A stretch of DNA of 64,000 nt. Origin: an uncultured Lachnospiraceae bacterium (GTDB taxonomy: Bacteria; Bacillota; Clostridia; Lachnospirales; Lachnospiraceae). The notes beneath the pieces were generated by a model. That model searched no databases, was not told where the DNA came from, and saw only the letters and a list, made by a program, of their open reading frames with translations. Numbering within the stretch: the stretch's first letter is position 1; each line of letters opens with the position of its first letter. Made by a program: the position numbers and the translations under genes. Below are positions 44,543 to 52,380 of the stretch, one piece after another. Where the stretch lies: positions 147,904 through 211,903 of the forward strand of contig CALWBQ010000025.1 of assembly GCA_944376125.1 (NCBI GenBank), read 5' to 3'.

Positions 44543-44571
44543 TTGAATTTCCATGGAAATTAAGTTATAAT
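44543..44571 (+). promoter_or_regulatory. Promoter of the GntR gene with an internal palindrome
   Basis: TTGAAT, a 17-base spacer and TATAAT lie 58 bases ahead of the start codon. The 16-base perfect palindrome AATTTCCATGGAAATT (44546-44561) fills the spacer and part of the -35 box. Confidence 0.75.
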
Positions 44572-44629
44572 GTAAATACGGACTTATGAATTGATTGAGA
44601 TATAATGTAACTATATTTAGAGGTGCTGT

Positions 44630-45343
44630 ATGACACAAAAACGAATCGCCCAATACAAGCAAATAGAAAATGACTTGCTGGAAAAGATCAATCTGGGGTA
44701 TTACCAAAAAGGCGATATGATCCCAACCGAGCTGGAGCTCTCTAACACGTACCACGTTTCCCGTGTGACGGTCAGGCGTGCTACAGACAATCTGGTGGCC
44801 AGAGGACTTCTCTCCCGCATTGCCGGAGTAGGAACGTTTGTCTGCCATCCCGATGTCACTTCCAATCCAACCTTCATTCAGGGTTTCTCTGACACTATGG
44901 AAAAAGAAGGGATCGTGGTTCACACAGATGTCCCTTCTTTTATGATTCAGCAGGCCCCCGCCAACATTGCCTCCCTCCTGGAGATTGAGAAGGGGGAGCC
45001 GATTTATTTTATTGAACGGATCCGATACGCCAATGATGAGATCCTTCAGTTTGAAACTACCTACATGTCAGCCCGTCTCTATCCGGATATTTCCATTCAG
45101 GTTTTAAAAGGATCGAAATACCGATACTTTGAACAGGATAAGGGGCTGAAAATCGCCTACAGCCATCACACAGTAACACCTCTTCTCCCCTCCAAGCGGA
45201 TCGCTGACTTATTCGAGATCAGCCAAAATACCCCCATCCTGAGAGTTGCCAATGTAACACACCTGACCAACGGGCAGGTGATGGACTACACAGAGCTGAC
45301 TTTAAACTCACCCAAATACCAGCTGACTTATATCAAAAAATAA
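44630..45343 (+). CDS. GntR-family regulator, HutC/UTRA type
   Basis: 237 residues. The winged helix-turn-helix is at 5-75 (YKQIENDLLEKINLG, IPTELELSNTYHVSRVTVRRA, GLLSRIAGVGTFV). The C-terminal UTRA effector domain (about 95-232) contains GEPIYFIERIRYANDE and TYMSARLYPDI. Such proteins bind phosphosugars or amino-acid derivatives. It is divergent from the sulfatase-PTS operon and is the likely local repressor, relieved by the phosphorylated substrate. Confidence 0.94.
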   Translation: MTQKRIAQYKQIENDLLEKINLGYYQKGDMIPTELELSNTYHVSRVTVRRATDNLVARGLLSRIAGVGTFVCHPDVTSNPTFIQGFSDTMEKEGIVVHTDVPSFMIQQAPANIASLLEIEKGEPIYFIERIRYANDEILQFETTYMSARLYPDISIQVLKGSKYRYFEQDKGLKIAYSHHTVTPLLPSKRIADLFEISQNTPILRVANVTHLTNGQVMDYTELTLNSPKYQLTYIKK

Positions 45344-45381
45344 AGGCGGCTTTTCTCAATATGGTGGACAGGTGATTTTGC

Positions 45382-45407
45382 AAAATGCCGCTCATTGGCG
45401 GCATTTT
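45382..45407. terminator. Bidirectional terminator overlapping the amidase stop
   Basis: AAAATGCCGC (45382-45391) pairs perfectly with GCGGCATTTT (45398-45407) around a short loop. It terminates the GntR gene on the plus strand and overlaps the stop codon of the convergent amidase gene. Confidence 0.75.
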
Positions 45408-46173
45408 ACATTGCATCTGCCACGTCTTCCAAAAACTGTTTCCAGGCATCCTCATGCTCTACAAAGTACTTAGGGCAGATCTTTCCCCCCTCATCGTAGT
45501 GGCGGATCACATCCTTCTTCGGGTTCAGCTCCAGCTCCCGGCATAGCCAGGCTGTCAGCTTAACCATGGAATCGTAAGTAGCCTGCTCATACCGCCCCGA
45601 TTCATCCGGGTGGCAGCTCTCGATAGAGATCGTATCATCATTTCTCCCCTTCGTGGCGTAAGCCATCTCACTGATCGGAACTGCCTGGATAATCTCTCCC
45701 TCCAGCCCTACAATAAAATGAGCGCTGACGGATGTTCCGTCGCCAGTCTGGTCTGCCAGGCTGTCAAAGTAATCCCGGTTATTTTTTGCCGTAGTTCCAG
45801 GATTCGCTACATAATGGATCACTATTCCATTGACCTGTTCCAGGCTGACCGCCGGGCGGGAGTAGATATTTTTCCGTATGAAATCCTGCTGGATCCACGA
45901 TGGCGCCTCTATAGCTTTCAAATCTATGTCTGGTCTCTCTTCCTCTTTTCCCCACAGGCACCAGCCAATTCCAATACCGATCCCCATAAAAATCAGGAGA
46001 ACAATCAGCCAGATCACTGTCATAAGAGCCCATTCCCCTGTTTCGGAGTCCCTGCGGCCTGCTGCCTTTCTGCTTTTTTTCTCGTCCGGTTTTCTTCCCG
46101 ATATCCCCGCTCGGCCGTCTTTTTTCTTATCAGACGGTACATAATATTCTGTATAATCTCCTTCATCCCGCAT
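45406..46173 (-). CDS. Membrane-anchored N-acetylmuramoyl-L-alanine amidase (Amidase_2/PGRP)
   Basis: About 255 residues from the ATG at 46173, which has GAGGAG seven bases upstream. A charged cytoplasmic tail (1-50) and one transmembrane segment (about 55-77; LMTVIWLIVLLIFMGIGIG) anchor an extracellular Amidase_2 domain (about 100-255). Zinc ligands are VIHYVANPG, SAHFIVG and VIRHYDEGGKICPKYF. It would cut the amide between MurNAc and L-Ala in peptidoglycan. Single-gene unit convergent to the GntR gene and divergent to the PurF-like gene. Confidence 0.9.
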   Translation of the reverse strand: MRDEGDYTEYYVPSDKKKDGRAGISGRKPDEKKSRKAAGRRDSETGEWALMTVIWLIVLLIFMGIGIGIGWCLWGKEEERPDIDLKAIEAPSWIQQDFIRKNIYSRPAVSLEQVNGIVIHYVANPGTTAKNNRDYFDSLADQTGDGTSVSAHFIVGLEGEIIQAVPISEMAYATKGRNDDTISIESCHPDESGRYEQATYDSMVKLTAWLCRELELNPKKDVIRHYDEGGKICPKYFVEHEDAWKQFLEDVADAM

Positions 46174-46283
46174 AAGAAATCTCCTCTCCGGCCCTGTCAC
46201 CGACAATGCCTCGGCAAGAATTGACCTTTTTCTTTCCTCCACCAAATTACCACAATCATTATCCATTGTACATAATGTATCTC

Positions 46284-46298
46284 ATTAGAAATTCTAAT
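46284..46298. promoter_or_regulatory. Palindrome upstream of the PurF-like gene
   Basis: ATTAGAA-A-TTCTAAT is a perfect inverted repeat. A second repeat with the same ends, ATTAG-TG-CTAAT (46317-46328), lies in the promoter spacer with centres about 31.5 bases apart. Confidence 0.5.
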
Positions 46299-46310
46299 AA
46301 TTCATTTATA

Positions 46311-46340
46311 TTGAACATTAGTGCTAATATATGCTACACT
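46311..46340 (+). promoter_or_regulatory. Promoter of the PurF-like gene with internal palindrome
   Basis: TTGAAC (46311-46316), an 18-base spacer and TACACT (46335-46340). The palindrome ATTAGTGCTAAT occupies the spacer, so a bound protein would block polymerase. Confidence 0.55.
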
Positions 46341-46396
46341 AAAAGAGAATTGTCACTTTTATCCCCATACTATTATACAAAAGGAGCATATTACAA

Positions 46397-47812
46397 ATGG
46401 GCGGAATTTTTGGTGTTGTATCAAAAACAAGCTGTGTTATGGATCTGTTCTTCGGCACAGACTATCACTCTCACCTTGGAACCCGGCGGGGCGGCATGGC
46501 TGTCTATGGCCCCAACGGCTTTCAGCGTTCGATTCATAATATTCAGAATTCCCCGTTCCGAACAAAATTTGAACGGGATGTAGAGGAATTAGAAGGAAAT
46601 CTGGGAATTGGCTCCATTTCCGACACAGATCCTCAGCCGCTGCTGATCCAATCCCATCTGGGAAGCTATGCTATTGCAACTGTAGGAAAAATCAACAATG
46701 AAGAGGAACTGGTTCAGAAAGCATATGAAAACGGGCATATTCATTTTCTGGAAATGAGCGGCGGCCGCATCAATGCTTCTGAGCTGGTTGCAGCTCTGAT
46801 CAATCAGAAGGACAGCCTAGTAGAGGGGCTTCTCTATGCTCAGGAAATGATCGATGGTTCTATGACCATCCTTCTGCTGGCTCCGGAGGGAATCTATGCT
46901 TCCAGAGACCGCTATGGCCGCACCCCTCTGATCATCGGCAAGAGGGATGACGCCTTCTGCGTCTCCTTCGAGAGCTTCGCATACATTAATCTGGGCTACA
47001 AGGATTACTCTGAGCTGGGCCCCGGGGAGATCGTTCTGATCACGCCGGATCATATTCAGTCCCTGAGCAAGCCCAGAAATGAAATGAAGATCTGCTCGTT
47101 CCTGTGGGTGTACTACGGCTATCCCACCTCCACCTACGAAGGGGTCAATGTAGAACAGATGCGCTACAACTGCGGCCGTCTGCTGGCACAGAGAGACAAG
47201 GGACAGGATGTCCATCCCGACAGTATTGCCGGTGTTCCCGACTCCGGCACTGCCCACGCTATCGGTTATGCCAATGAGTCTGGGATTCCCTTTGCGCGGC
47301 CTTTTATTAAATACACGCCTACCTGGCCCCGCTCATTCATGCCTCAAAAACAGAGCCAGAGAAACTTGATTGCCAAAATGAAGCTGATTCCTGTAGATGT
47401 CCTGATCCGCGGCAAAAGTCTGCTTCTTATTGACGATTCCATCGTTCGCGGCACCCAGTTGGGTGAGACAACCGAATTTCTCTACAATAGCGGTGCTAAG
47501 GAGGTTCACATCCGTCCAGCCTGCCCGCCTCTGCTGTTTGGCTGCAAATACCTGAACTTCTCCCGCTCCAACTCTGATCTGGATCTGATCACCAGACGGA
47601 TCATTCGGGAGCGTGAGGGAGATAATGTCTCCGATGAGGTTCTGGCCGACTATGCTGATCCTGACAGCCAGAACTATTCCGAGATGGTAGAGGAAATCCG
47701 GAAGCGCCTGAATTTCACAACGCTCCGCTTCCATCGCCTGGATGACCTGGTAACATCGATCGGCCTGTCCCCATGCAAGCTCTGCACCTACTGCTGGAGC
47801 GGAAAAGAATAA
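46397..47812 (+). CDS. PurF-like amidophosphoribosyltransferase paralogue lacking the catalytic Cys
   Basis: 471 residues. Overall it matches PurF: an Ntn glutaminase-like domain (1-230; HLGTRRGGMAVYG, YASRDRYGRTPLIIG) and a phosphoribosyltransferase domain with PRPP loop LLIDDSIVRGTQLGE near 340 and Cys residues near the end (PCKLCTYCW), as in iron-sulfur PurF proteins. However the chain starts MGGIFGVV; PurF normally starts MCGI, where Cys2 (after Met removal) is the nucleophile. The codon is GGC, one base from TGC. Glutamine hydrolysis should therefore be absent; it may use free ammonia or be regulatory. It is a single-gene unit, not in a pur operon. Confidence 0.88.
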   Translation: MGGIFGVVSKTSCVMDLFFGTDYHSHLGTRRGGMAVYGPNGFQRSIHNIQNSPFRTKFERDVEELEGNLGIGSISDTDPQPLLIQSHLGSYAIATVGKINNEEELVQKAYENGHIHFLEMSGGRINASELVAALINQKDSLVEGLLYAQEMIDGSMTILLLAPEGIYASRDRYGRTPLIIGKRDDAFCVSFESFAYINLGYKDYSELGPGEIVLITPDHIQSLSKPRNEMKICSFLWVYYGYPTSTYEGVNVEQMRYNCGRLLAQRDKGQDVHPDSIAGVPDSGTAHAIGYANESGIPFARPFIKYTPTWPRSFMPQKQSQRNLIAKMKLIPVDVLIRGKSLLLIDDSIVRGTQLGETTEFLYNSGAKEVHIRPACPPLLFGCKYLNFSRSNSDLDLITRRIIREREGDNVSDEVLADYADPDSQNYSEMVEEIRKRLNFTTLRFHRLDDLVTSIGLSPCKLCTYCWSGKE

Positions 47813-47830
47813 TCTGGTATAATCCCATTA

Positions 47831-47876
47831 AACGGCAGAATTTCTCATTCATCTTGACAATTCTGCCGTTTTTCTT
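47831..47876 (+). terminator. Intrinsic terminator of the PurF-like gene
   Basis: AACGGCAGAATT (47831-47842) pairs perfectly with AATTCTGCCGTT (47859-47870) and is followed by TTTCTT. The loop contains the -35 box of the next gene's promoter. Confidence 0.85.
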
Positions 47877-47904
47877 TATAATGCTTGATAGTTTAGGTTC
47901 CTAA
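47854..47904 (+). promoter_or_regulatory. marR promoter and operator
   Basis: TTGACA (47854-47859), a 17-base spacer and TATAAT (47877-47882) are near perfect. TTAGG-TT-CCTAA (47893-47904) follows at the expected transcription start. The same sequence recurs ahead of the MATE gene, so it is likely the MarR operator. Confidence 0.8.
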
Positions 47905-47926
47905 GTATTTTCAGGAGGTGATCGCT

Positions 47927-48352
47927 ATGGTTGGAAAACCTTCAGCCGGCCGTCTCATTAGCCGCCTGTCCAACCAGATTCGAAGACAGTTGGATGCCTT
48001 CTCCATCCGCAACAGCATGAGTGGTTCCCAGGGAAGGATTCTCCACTTTATCCTGGCTCAGCCAGATGAAGTCTTTCAAAAAGATATTGAGGAAGAATTT
48101 TGTCTCAGGCCGTCCTCGGCCTCCGGTATCCTCAAGCTGATGGAACAGAATGGACTGATCCGCCGGATTAGCTCTCCACGCGACGCCCGCTTGAAGCAGA
48201 TCATCGTCACACCTAAGGCTTCCCTCCTAAAAGACCGGGTCATCCACGACGTCAATGAGCTGGAAGTCTCCCTTACCAGAGGGATCTCTGACGCTGATAT
48301 GGAAATTTTTTTCCGGGTTATCCAGCAAATGTACCATAATATTTCGGATTAA
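47927..48352 (+). CDS. MarR-family regulator (MepR-like)
   Basis: About 141 residues from the ATG at 47927, eight bases after AGGAGG; an in-frame GTG lies at 47918. The winged-helix core is LHFILAQPDEVFQKDIEEEF, RPSSASGILKLMEQNGLIRRI and the wing SPRDARLKQIIVTPKA. It lies directly ahead of a MATE efflux gene, the same pairing as MepR-MepA of Staphylococcus. Both genes share a TTAGG-N2-CCTAA element, so it probably represses itself and the pump. Confidence 0.93.
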   Translation: MVGKPSAGRLISRLSNQIRRQLDAFSIRNSMSGSQGRILHFILAQPDEVFQKDIEEEFCLRPSSASGILKLMEQNGLIRRISSPRDARLKQIIVTPKASLLKDRVIHDVNELEVSLTRGISDADMEIFFRVIQQMYHNISD

Positions 48353-48362
48353 AAATTCTGTC

Positions 48363-48389
48363 TCGCCGGGCACTTCGGTATCCCGGCGA
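48363..48389. other. Hairpin between marR and MATE genes
   Basis: TCGCCGGG (48363-48370) pairs perfectly with CCCGGCGA (48382-48389). It is followed by A residues rather than T on the plus strand, so it is not a classic terminator for marR. Confidence 0.45.
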
Positions 48390-48405
48390 AAAAATCGTTT
48401 CAATG

Positions 48406-48417
48406 CTTAGGTTCCTA
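48406..48417. promoter_or_regulatory. Second MarR operator, ahead of the MATE gene
   Basis: TTAGGTTCCTA (48407-48417) matches the element at 47893-47904 at 11 of 12 positions and lies 26 bases before the pump gene's start codon. Confidence 0.7.
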
Positions 48418-48442
48418 CATAAAAATCAGAAAGGAGTTCGCC

Positions 48443-49783
48443 ATGAAAACAACTATTGATTTCCAAAATGGAAAACTATTTCCCATGATCCTCCACTTTT
48501 CTATTCCTGCTGCTGTCTCTCTTCTGATCACAGCCATTTATAATATTGTAGACCGGATCTTTGTAGGAAATTTCGTCGGCACGTCAGCGCTCGCGGGACT
48601 GTCTATCTGTTTTCCCCTCTCTTACATGATGATGGCCTTCGGCCTAAACTGCAGTGCTGGAGGCTCCACTCTGTTCAGCATCTTTGGCGGAAGAAACGAG
48701 CAGGAAAAAATGAATCTTTCCTTTGGCAACGCCTTTGTCCTTGCCGTCATCTCAGAATTCTTTCTGATGTTATTTCTCCTGCTGTTTGCAGATCCCATCC
48801 TCCGCATCTTCGGCGTAACCGAAACCTCCTACGAATACGCCATTACCTACTATCGGATTGTCGCTTTGGGCTGCATCTTCCAGGGACTAACTCAGCTATT
48901 CTGCGATTTCGTCCGTGTCTCCGGCAAACCTTTCTGGGGAATGTGTGTAACCGGAATCGGAGCTGTCACCAACATTATCCTGGATGCCCTCTTTGTAGCC
49001 GGTTTCCACTGGGGTGTCGCTGGAGCCGCCTGGGCCACTGTTATCGGCCAGCTCCTATCTACTCTTTTCGGGGCCTGGATGGTATTCGGAGGCAGATCCC
49101 AAGTACAGATTTCCCTGCGTATTTTCAAACTGAAACGAGAAATCTGGCCTGAAATCATCTCCTGCGGTTTTGCCTTCTGGATTGCCCAGATGGCCATGGG
49201 CTTTATCAGTCTGGTATATAACAGCCAGCTAGGCTACTACGGCAAAGATGCGGCTATCAGTGTTTATGCAGTTATCGCCAGCATTATGACCTTTGTGATC
49301 ATGCCGGCCAGCGGCATCAGTCAAGGGATTCAGCCTATCATTGGAAACAATTTTGGCTCCGGCCGGTATAAACGGGTCATGAATACACTATATCTGGCCA
49401 CCGGCTTGTCCGTTGGCATCACCTGCATTATCTGGCTGATCGTCATGTTCTTTCCGAAACAGATCTTAATGGCATTCGGAGGCAATGAGGATATGTTCGC
49501 TATCGGAATATCCGGTCTGAGGATCAATTTCTGCATCACCCCGATCCTCGGCTTTGTGATGCTGGCCACCACATTTTTCCAATCTCTTGGAAAGCCGATC
49601 CCATCCATTGTGATTACGATGCTTCGCCAGGTCGTATTTCTGGTTCCATTTTTATATATCCTTCCGCTTTTTTGGAACATCAATGGAATCTTCTACGCCC
49701 AGCCCATCAGCGATGCCCTGGCTCTGGTTCTCTCTTTGATTCTGGTCATCCGAGAGCACAGAAGACTGCTCCAAAAAGCCTAG
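48443..49783 (+). CDS. MATE-family multidrug efflux pump (MepA-like)
   Basis: 446 residues with about 12 transmembrane segments and no interruption. N-terminal MILHFSIPAAVSLLITAIYNIVDRIFVG and the repeat-half equivalent MPASGISQGIQPIIGNNFG are MATE hallmarks. It exports cationic drugs or metabolites by cation antiport. AAGGAG precedes the ATG. Regulated by the adjacent MarR protein. It ends nine bases from the convergent ackA stop with no separate terminator. Confidence 0.95.
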   Translation: MKTTIDFQNGKLFPMILHFSIPAAVSLLITAIYNIVDRIFVGNFVGTSALAGLSICFPLSYMMMAFGLNCSAGGSTLFSIFGGRNEQEKMNLSFGNAFVLAVISEFFLMLFLLLFADPILRIFGVTETSYEYAITYYRIVALGCIFQGLTQLFCDFVRVSGKPFWGMCVTGIGAVTNIILDALFVAGFHWGVAGAAWATVIGQLLSTLFGAWMVFGGRSQVQISLRIFKLKREIWPEIISCGFAFWIAQMAMGFISLVYNSQLGYYGKDAAISVYAVIASIMTFVIMPASGISQGIQPIIGNNFGSGRYKRVMNTLYLATGLSVGITCIIWLIVMFFPKQILMAFGGNEDMFAIGISGLRINFCITPILGFVMLATTFFQSLGKPIPSIVITMLRQVVFLVPFLYILPLFWNINGIFYAQPISDALALVLSLILVIREHRRLLQKA

Positions 49784-49792
49784 AGCTGCTTA

Positions 49793-51004
49793 TCATTGCC
49801 CCTTCAGCAGCGGCCCCGCAATGGCTGCTGCTTCCCGGGCGATTTCCAATTCTTCATTCGTTTTAATCACCAAAACATTGACTTTGGATGTCCCGTCAGA
49901 AATCTTCACCGCTTCTTTCTGCTCACGGTTTTTCACCTCATCGATAGTGATCCCCAAAAATCCCAGATAATCACAGATCTCCTGCCGAATATCGGAATCA
50001 TTCTCTCCGACTCCGGCTGTAAAAACAATATTATCTACCCCATTCATCGCTGCAGCGTAGCTTCCAACGTATTTCGCCACTTTATAGGCAAAGATTTCTC
50101 TGGCCAGCGCCGCCTTTTCATTGTATTTAATCTCTGCATCTTTCAGCTCTCTGAAATCACTAGAATAGTTTTTCGAGATTCCTAAAACCCCTGATTCCTG
50201 ATTCAGAATTTGCATAATCTGTGAAAAATCCAGGTTCTCCTTTTTCGCCAAAAACTCCAGGGCGCCAGGATCTACATCTCCGCACCGGGTTCCCATGACG
50301 AGCCCCTCCAGCGGGGTAAACCCCATAGAATTGTCGACCACCTTTCCATATTTGACGGCGCTGATACTGGCGCCGTTGCCCAGATGGCAAACTATAGTCT
50401 TTACCCGTTTGGGATCCTGCTTCATAAACTCAGCAGCCCGCTGAGAAACATATTTGTGGCTGATCCCATGGAATCCGTAGCGGCGAATTTTATATTTCTC
50501 ATAATATCGGTAAGGAAGCCCGTAAAGAAACGCCTTGGGCTCCATTGTTTGGTTAAAGGCTGTATCAAAAACCCCTACCATCAGCGTATCCGGCATCAGT
50601 CTGCGGCAGGCATCCACCCCGATCAGATTGGCCGGATTGTGAAGAGGTGCCAGATCGTTGCATTCCGTCATCGCTTGTATCACCTCATCTGTTATCACCA
50701 CAGACCCAGTAAATTTTTCGCCTCCGTGCACCAACCTGTGGCCGATCACATCGATTTCCTTAAAATCTTTTATGATCCCCTTTTCGGGATCTACCAGCAT
50801 GTCCAAAAGGATGTGAACTGCCTGAGTATGTGTCTCCATGGGGATCTCTTCCCGCATACTGATCCCAGTGTCCGTCTTATAAGTAAAAACACCGTCAATC
50901 CCAATGCGCTCGCATACCCCTTTGGCCAATACCTCTTCTGACTGAGAATCAATTAACTGGAATTTTAATGAGGAGCTGCCGCTGTTAATCACCAAAATAT
51001 TCAT
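49793..51004 (-). CDS. ackA: Acetate kinase
   Basis: About 403 residues from the second of two adjacent ATGs (51004), eight bases after GGAGG. N-terminal NILVINSGSSSLKFQL, the substrate motif VHGGEKFTGSV, the catalytic VFDTAFNQTM and RRYGFHGISHKYV, and FTAGVGENDS are all present. It makes ATP and acetate from acetyl phosphate in fermentation. A pta gene is not adjacent; here ackA is transcribed alone. Confidence 0.98.
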   Translation of the reverse strand: MNILVINSGSSSLKFQLIDSQSEEVLAKGVCERIGIDGVFTYKTDTGISMREEIPMETHTQAVHILLDMLVDPEKGIIKDFKEIDVIGHRLVHGGEKFTGSVVITDEVIQAMTECNDLAPLHNPANLIGVDACRRLMPDTLMVGVFDTAFNQTMEPKAFLYGLPYRYYEKYKIRRYGFHGISHKYVSQRAAEFMKQDPKRVKTIVCHLGNGASISAVKYGKVVDNSMGFTPLEGLVMGTRCGDVDPGALEFLAKKENLDFSQIMQILNQESGVLGISKNYSSDFRELKDAEIKYNEKAALAREIFAYKVAKYVGSYAAAMNGVDNIVFTAGVGENDSDIRQEICDYLGFLGITIDEVKNREQKEAVKISDGTSKVNVLVIKTNEELEIAREAAAIAGPLLKGQ

Positions 51005-51038
51005 CATATTCTCCTCCCTGCTGTATATATTGTTTCTG

Positions 51039-51067
51039 ATTATATATCACTTCTTTGTGAAAGTCAA
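51039..51067 (-). promoter_or_regulatory. Promoter of ackA
   Basis: Minus-strand TTGACT (51067-51062), a 17-base spacer and a perfect TATAAT (51044-51039) lie 34 bases before the start codon. Confidence 0.8.
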
Positions 51068-51215
51068 AAGAGCCCCTGACAGCAGGTTGTCCAGTTTATC
51101 TCTGCCTGTTTAGATTTTTTTTATTTTTTTACCACATTTTCATCACAGTTTCCTGGTAACATATGGAGTGTTGAAAGGGCAGATGCCTTTTTCACATAGA
51201 CTTTTTCATACTCAC

Positions 51216-51241
51216 GGCCGGCAGGTAATACCTGACCGGCC
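51216..51241 (+). other. GC-rich hairpin in the htrA leader
   Basis: GGCCGG and AGGT pair with ACCT and CCGGCC with small bulges. It lies 46 bases ahead of the protease start codon in an otherwise featureless 220-base plus-strand leader. The possible role is attenuation or mRNA stability. Confidence 0.35.
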
Positions 51242-51287
51242 CCTCCCCTTTTCTGGGATTCTATTTTATGAACAGGAGGTTTTTCAG

Positions 51288-52307
51288 ATGGCACAATACG
51301 AATACCATTCTTACGGAGAAGATCCATACGAATCTTTCGGCGATAATAATAGAAACTCATTCAGAAACCGCAGACAAAAGAAAGGCCATTTTCTTAAAAA
51401 AATGGCATCTTTTGTCTTGAGCGGTGCACTTTTTGGCATTGCTGCCGCAGGGGCCTTTCACGGCGCCGACAGACTTCTGACTGTAACCGATCCAGCCAAT
51501 ATAGAAACAGCTGTGGCCAATCTGTCTTCCAGCTCCAGTCCGTCTTCTGTCGGCCTATCAGCTTCAGGCACTGATCAGCCATCTATCCTGCTGACCGACA
51601 CGGCCTCCGGAGGCCAGGGATTGAATTTAAATGTCACACAGGTGGCAGCAGCAGGGCTTCCCTCGATCGTCTCGATCACAAACATTTCTGTCCAGGAAGT
51701 CCAAGACTATTACGGCATGTTCAGCCGCTATGGGCGCTGGCGCACTCCAGTGGAAGAGACTGTGAGCTGCGGATCCGGCATTATCATCCGCGCGACAGAT
51801 TCCTATCTCTATATCGTTACCAATTACCATGTGGTAGAAAACCCGACAACTCTCTCTGTCAGCTTTGTTGATAACCAGACGTATGAGGCTGAGCTGTGCG
51901 GAGCCGATGAGGCCAACGATCTTGCTGTCATCCGCGTACCGATGAGTTCCATATCGTCTGATACCCTGTCCCGGATCACAGTGGCGTCCATCGGAGATTC
52001 CAATGCCCTGGTAGTCGGTGAGCAGGTGGTTGCCATCGGCAATGCCCTTGGCTACGGCCAGTCTGTCACCACCGGTATCGTAAGTGCTCTGGACCGCACC
52101 ATAGGTTCCAGCAACTCCAGCCAGACAACCTATATTCAGACGGACGCAGCAATTAACCCCGGCAACAGCGGCGGAGCCCTTCTAAATATGAATGGCCAGG
52201 TGATTGGCATCAATACTGCCAAGCTGTCCTCAACCGAGGTGGAAGGCATGGGCTATGCAATCCCCATCTCCCAGGTTTTAGGCATTATTGAATCGCTGAT
52301 TGTTTAA
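51288..52307 (+). CDS. HtrA-type serine protease without PDZ domain
   Basis: 339 residues from the ATG at 51288, preceded by AGGAGG; upstream in-frame codons to 51168 lack a site. A cytoplasmic tail (1-42), one transmembrane helix (about 43-65) and a Ser/Gly-rich linker lead to a trypsin-like S1C domain (about 125-335). Catalytic residues: His in VTNYHVVE, Asp in ANDLAVIRV, Ser in NPGNSGGALL. The chain ends right after the protease domain (ISQVLGIIESLIV), so the usual C-terminal PDZ is absent. It probably degrades misfolded exported proteins. Confidence 0.94.
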   Translation: MAQYEYHSYGEDPYESFGDNNRNSFRNRRQKKGHFLKKMASFVLSGALFGIAAAGAFHGADRLLTVTDPANIETAVANLSSSSSPSSVGLSASGTDQPSILLTDTASGGQGLNLNVTQVAAAGLPSIVSITNISVQEVQDYYGMFSRYGRWRTPVEETVSCGSGIIIRATDSYLYIVTNYHVVENPTTLSVSFVDNQTYEAELCGADEANDLAVIRVPMSSISSDTLSRITVASIGDSNALVVGEQVVAIGNALGYGQSVTTGIVSALDRTIGSSNSSQTTYIQTDAAINPGNSGGALLNMNGQVIGINTAKLSSTEVEGMGYAIPISQVLGIIESLIV

Positions 52308-52323
52308 GCATCGCTGTCAGCCC

Positions 52324-52375
52324 TTTATACAAAACCCCCTCAGCAGACAGTCCTGATGAGGGGGTTTTGTATAAA
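52324..52375. terminator. Bidirectional terminator, htrA and DASS transporter
   Basis: A 19-base arm (52324-52342) pairs perfectly with 52357-52375 around a 14-base loop. CCCCCTCA/TGAGGGGG form the top of the stem, with A/T tracts below on both sides. Confidence 0.9.
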
Positions 52376-52380
52376 AATAT

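Noticed and set aside
46397..46399. Treating Gly2 of the PurF-like protein as a sequencing error
   Set aside because: The surrounding sequence is clean and I recall related proteins with MGG starts, so a real subfamily is more likely. It stays as a finding to check against reads.
48363..48389. Intrinsic terminator after marR
   Set aside because: The stem is strong, but the following bases on the plus strand are A, not T. Kept only as a hairpin.
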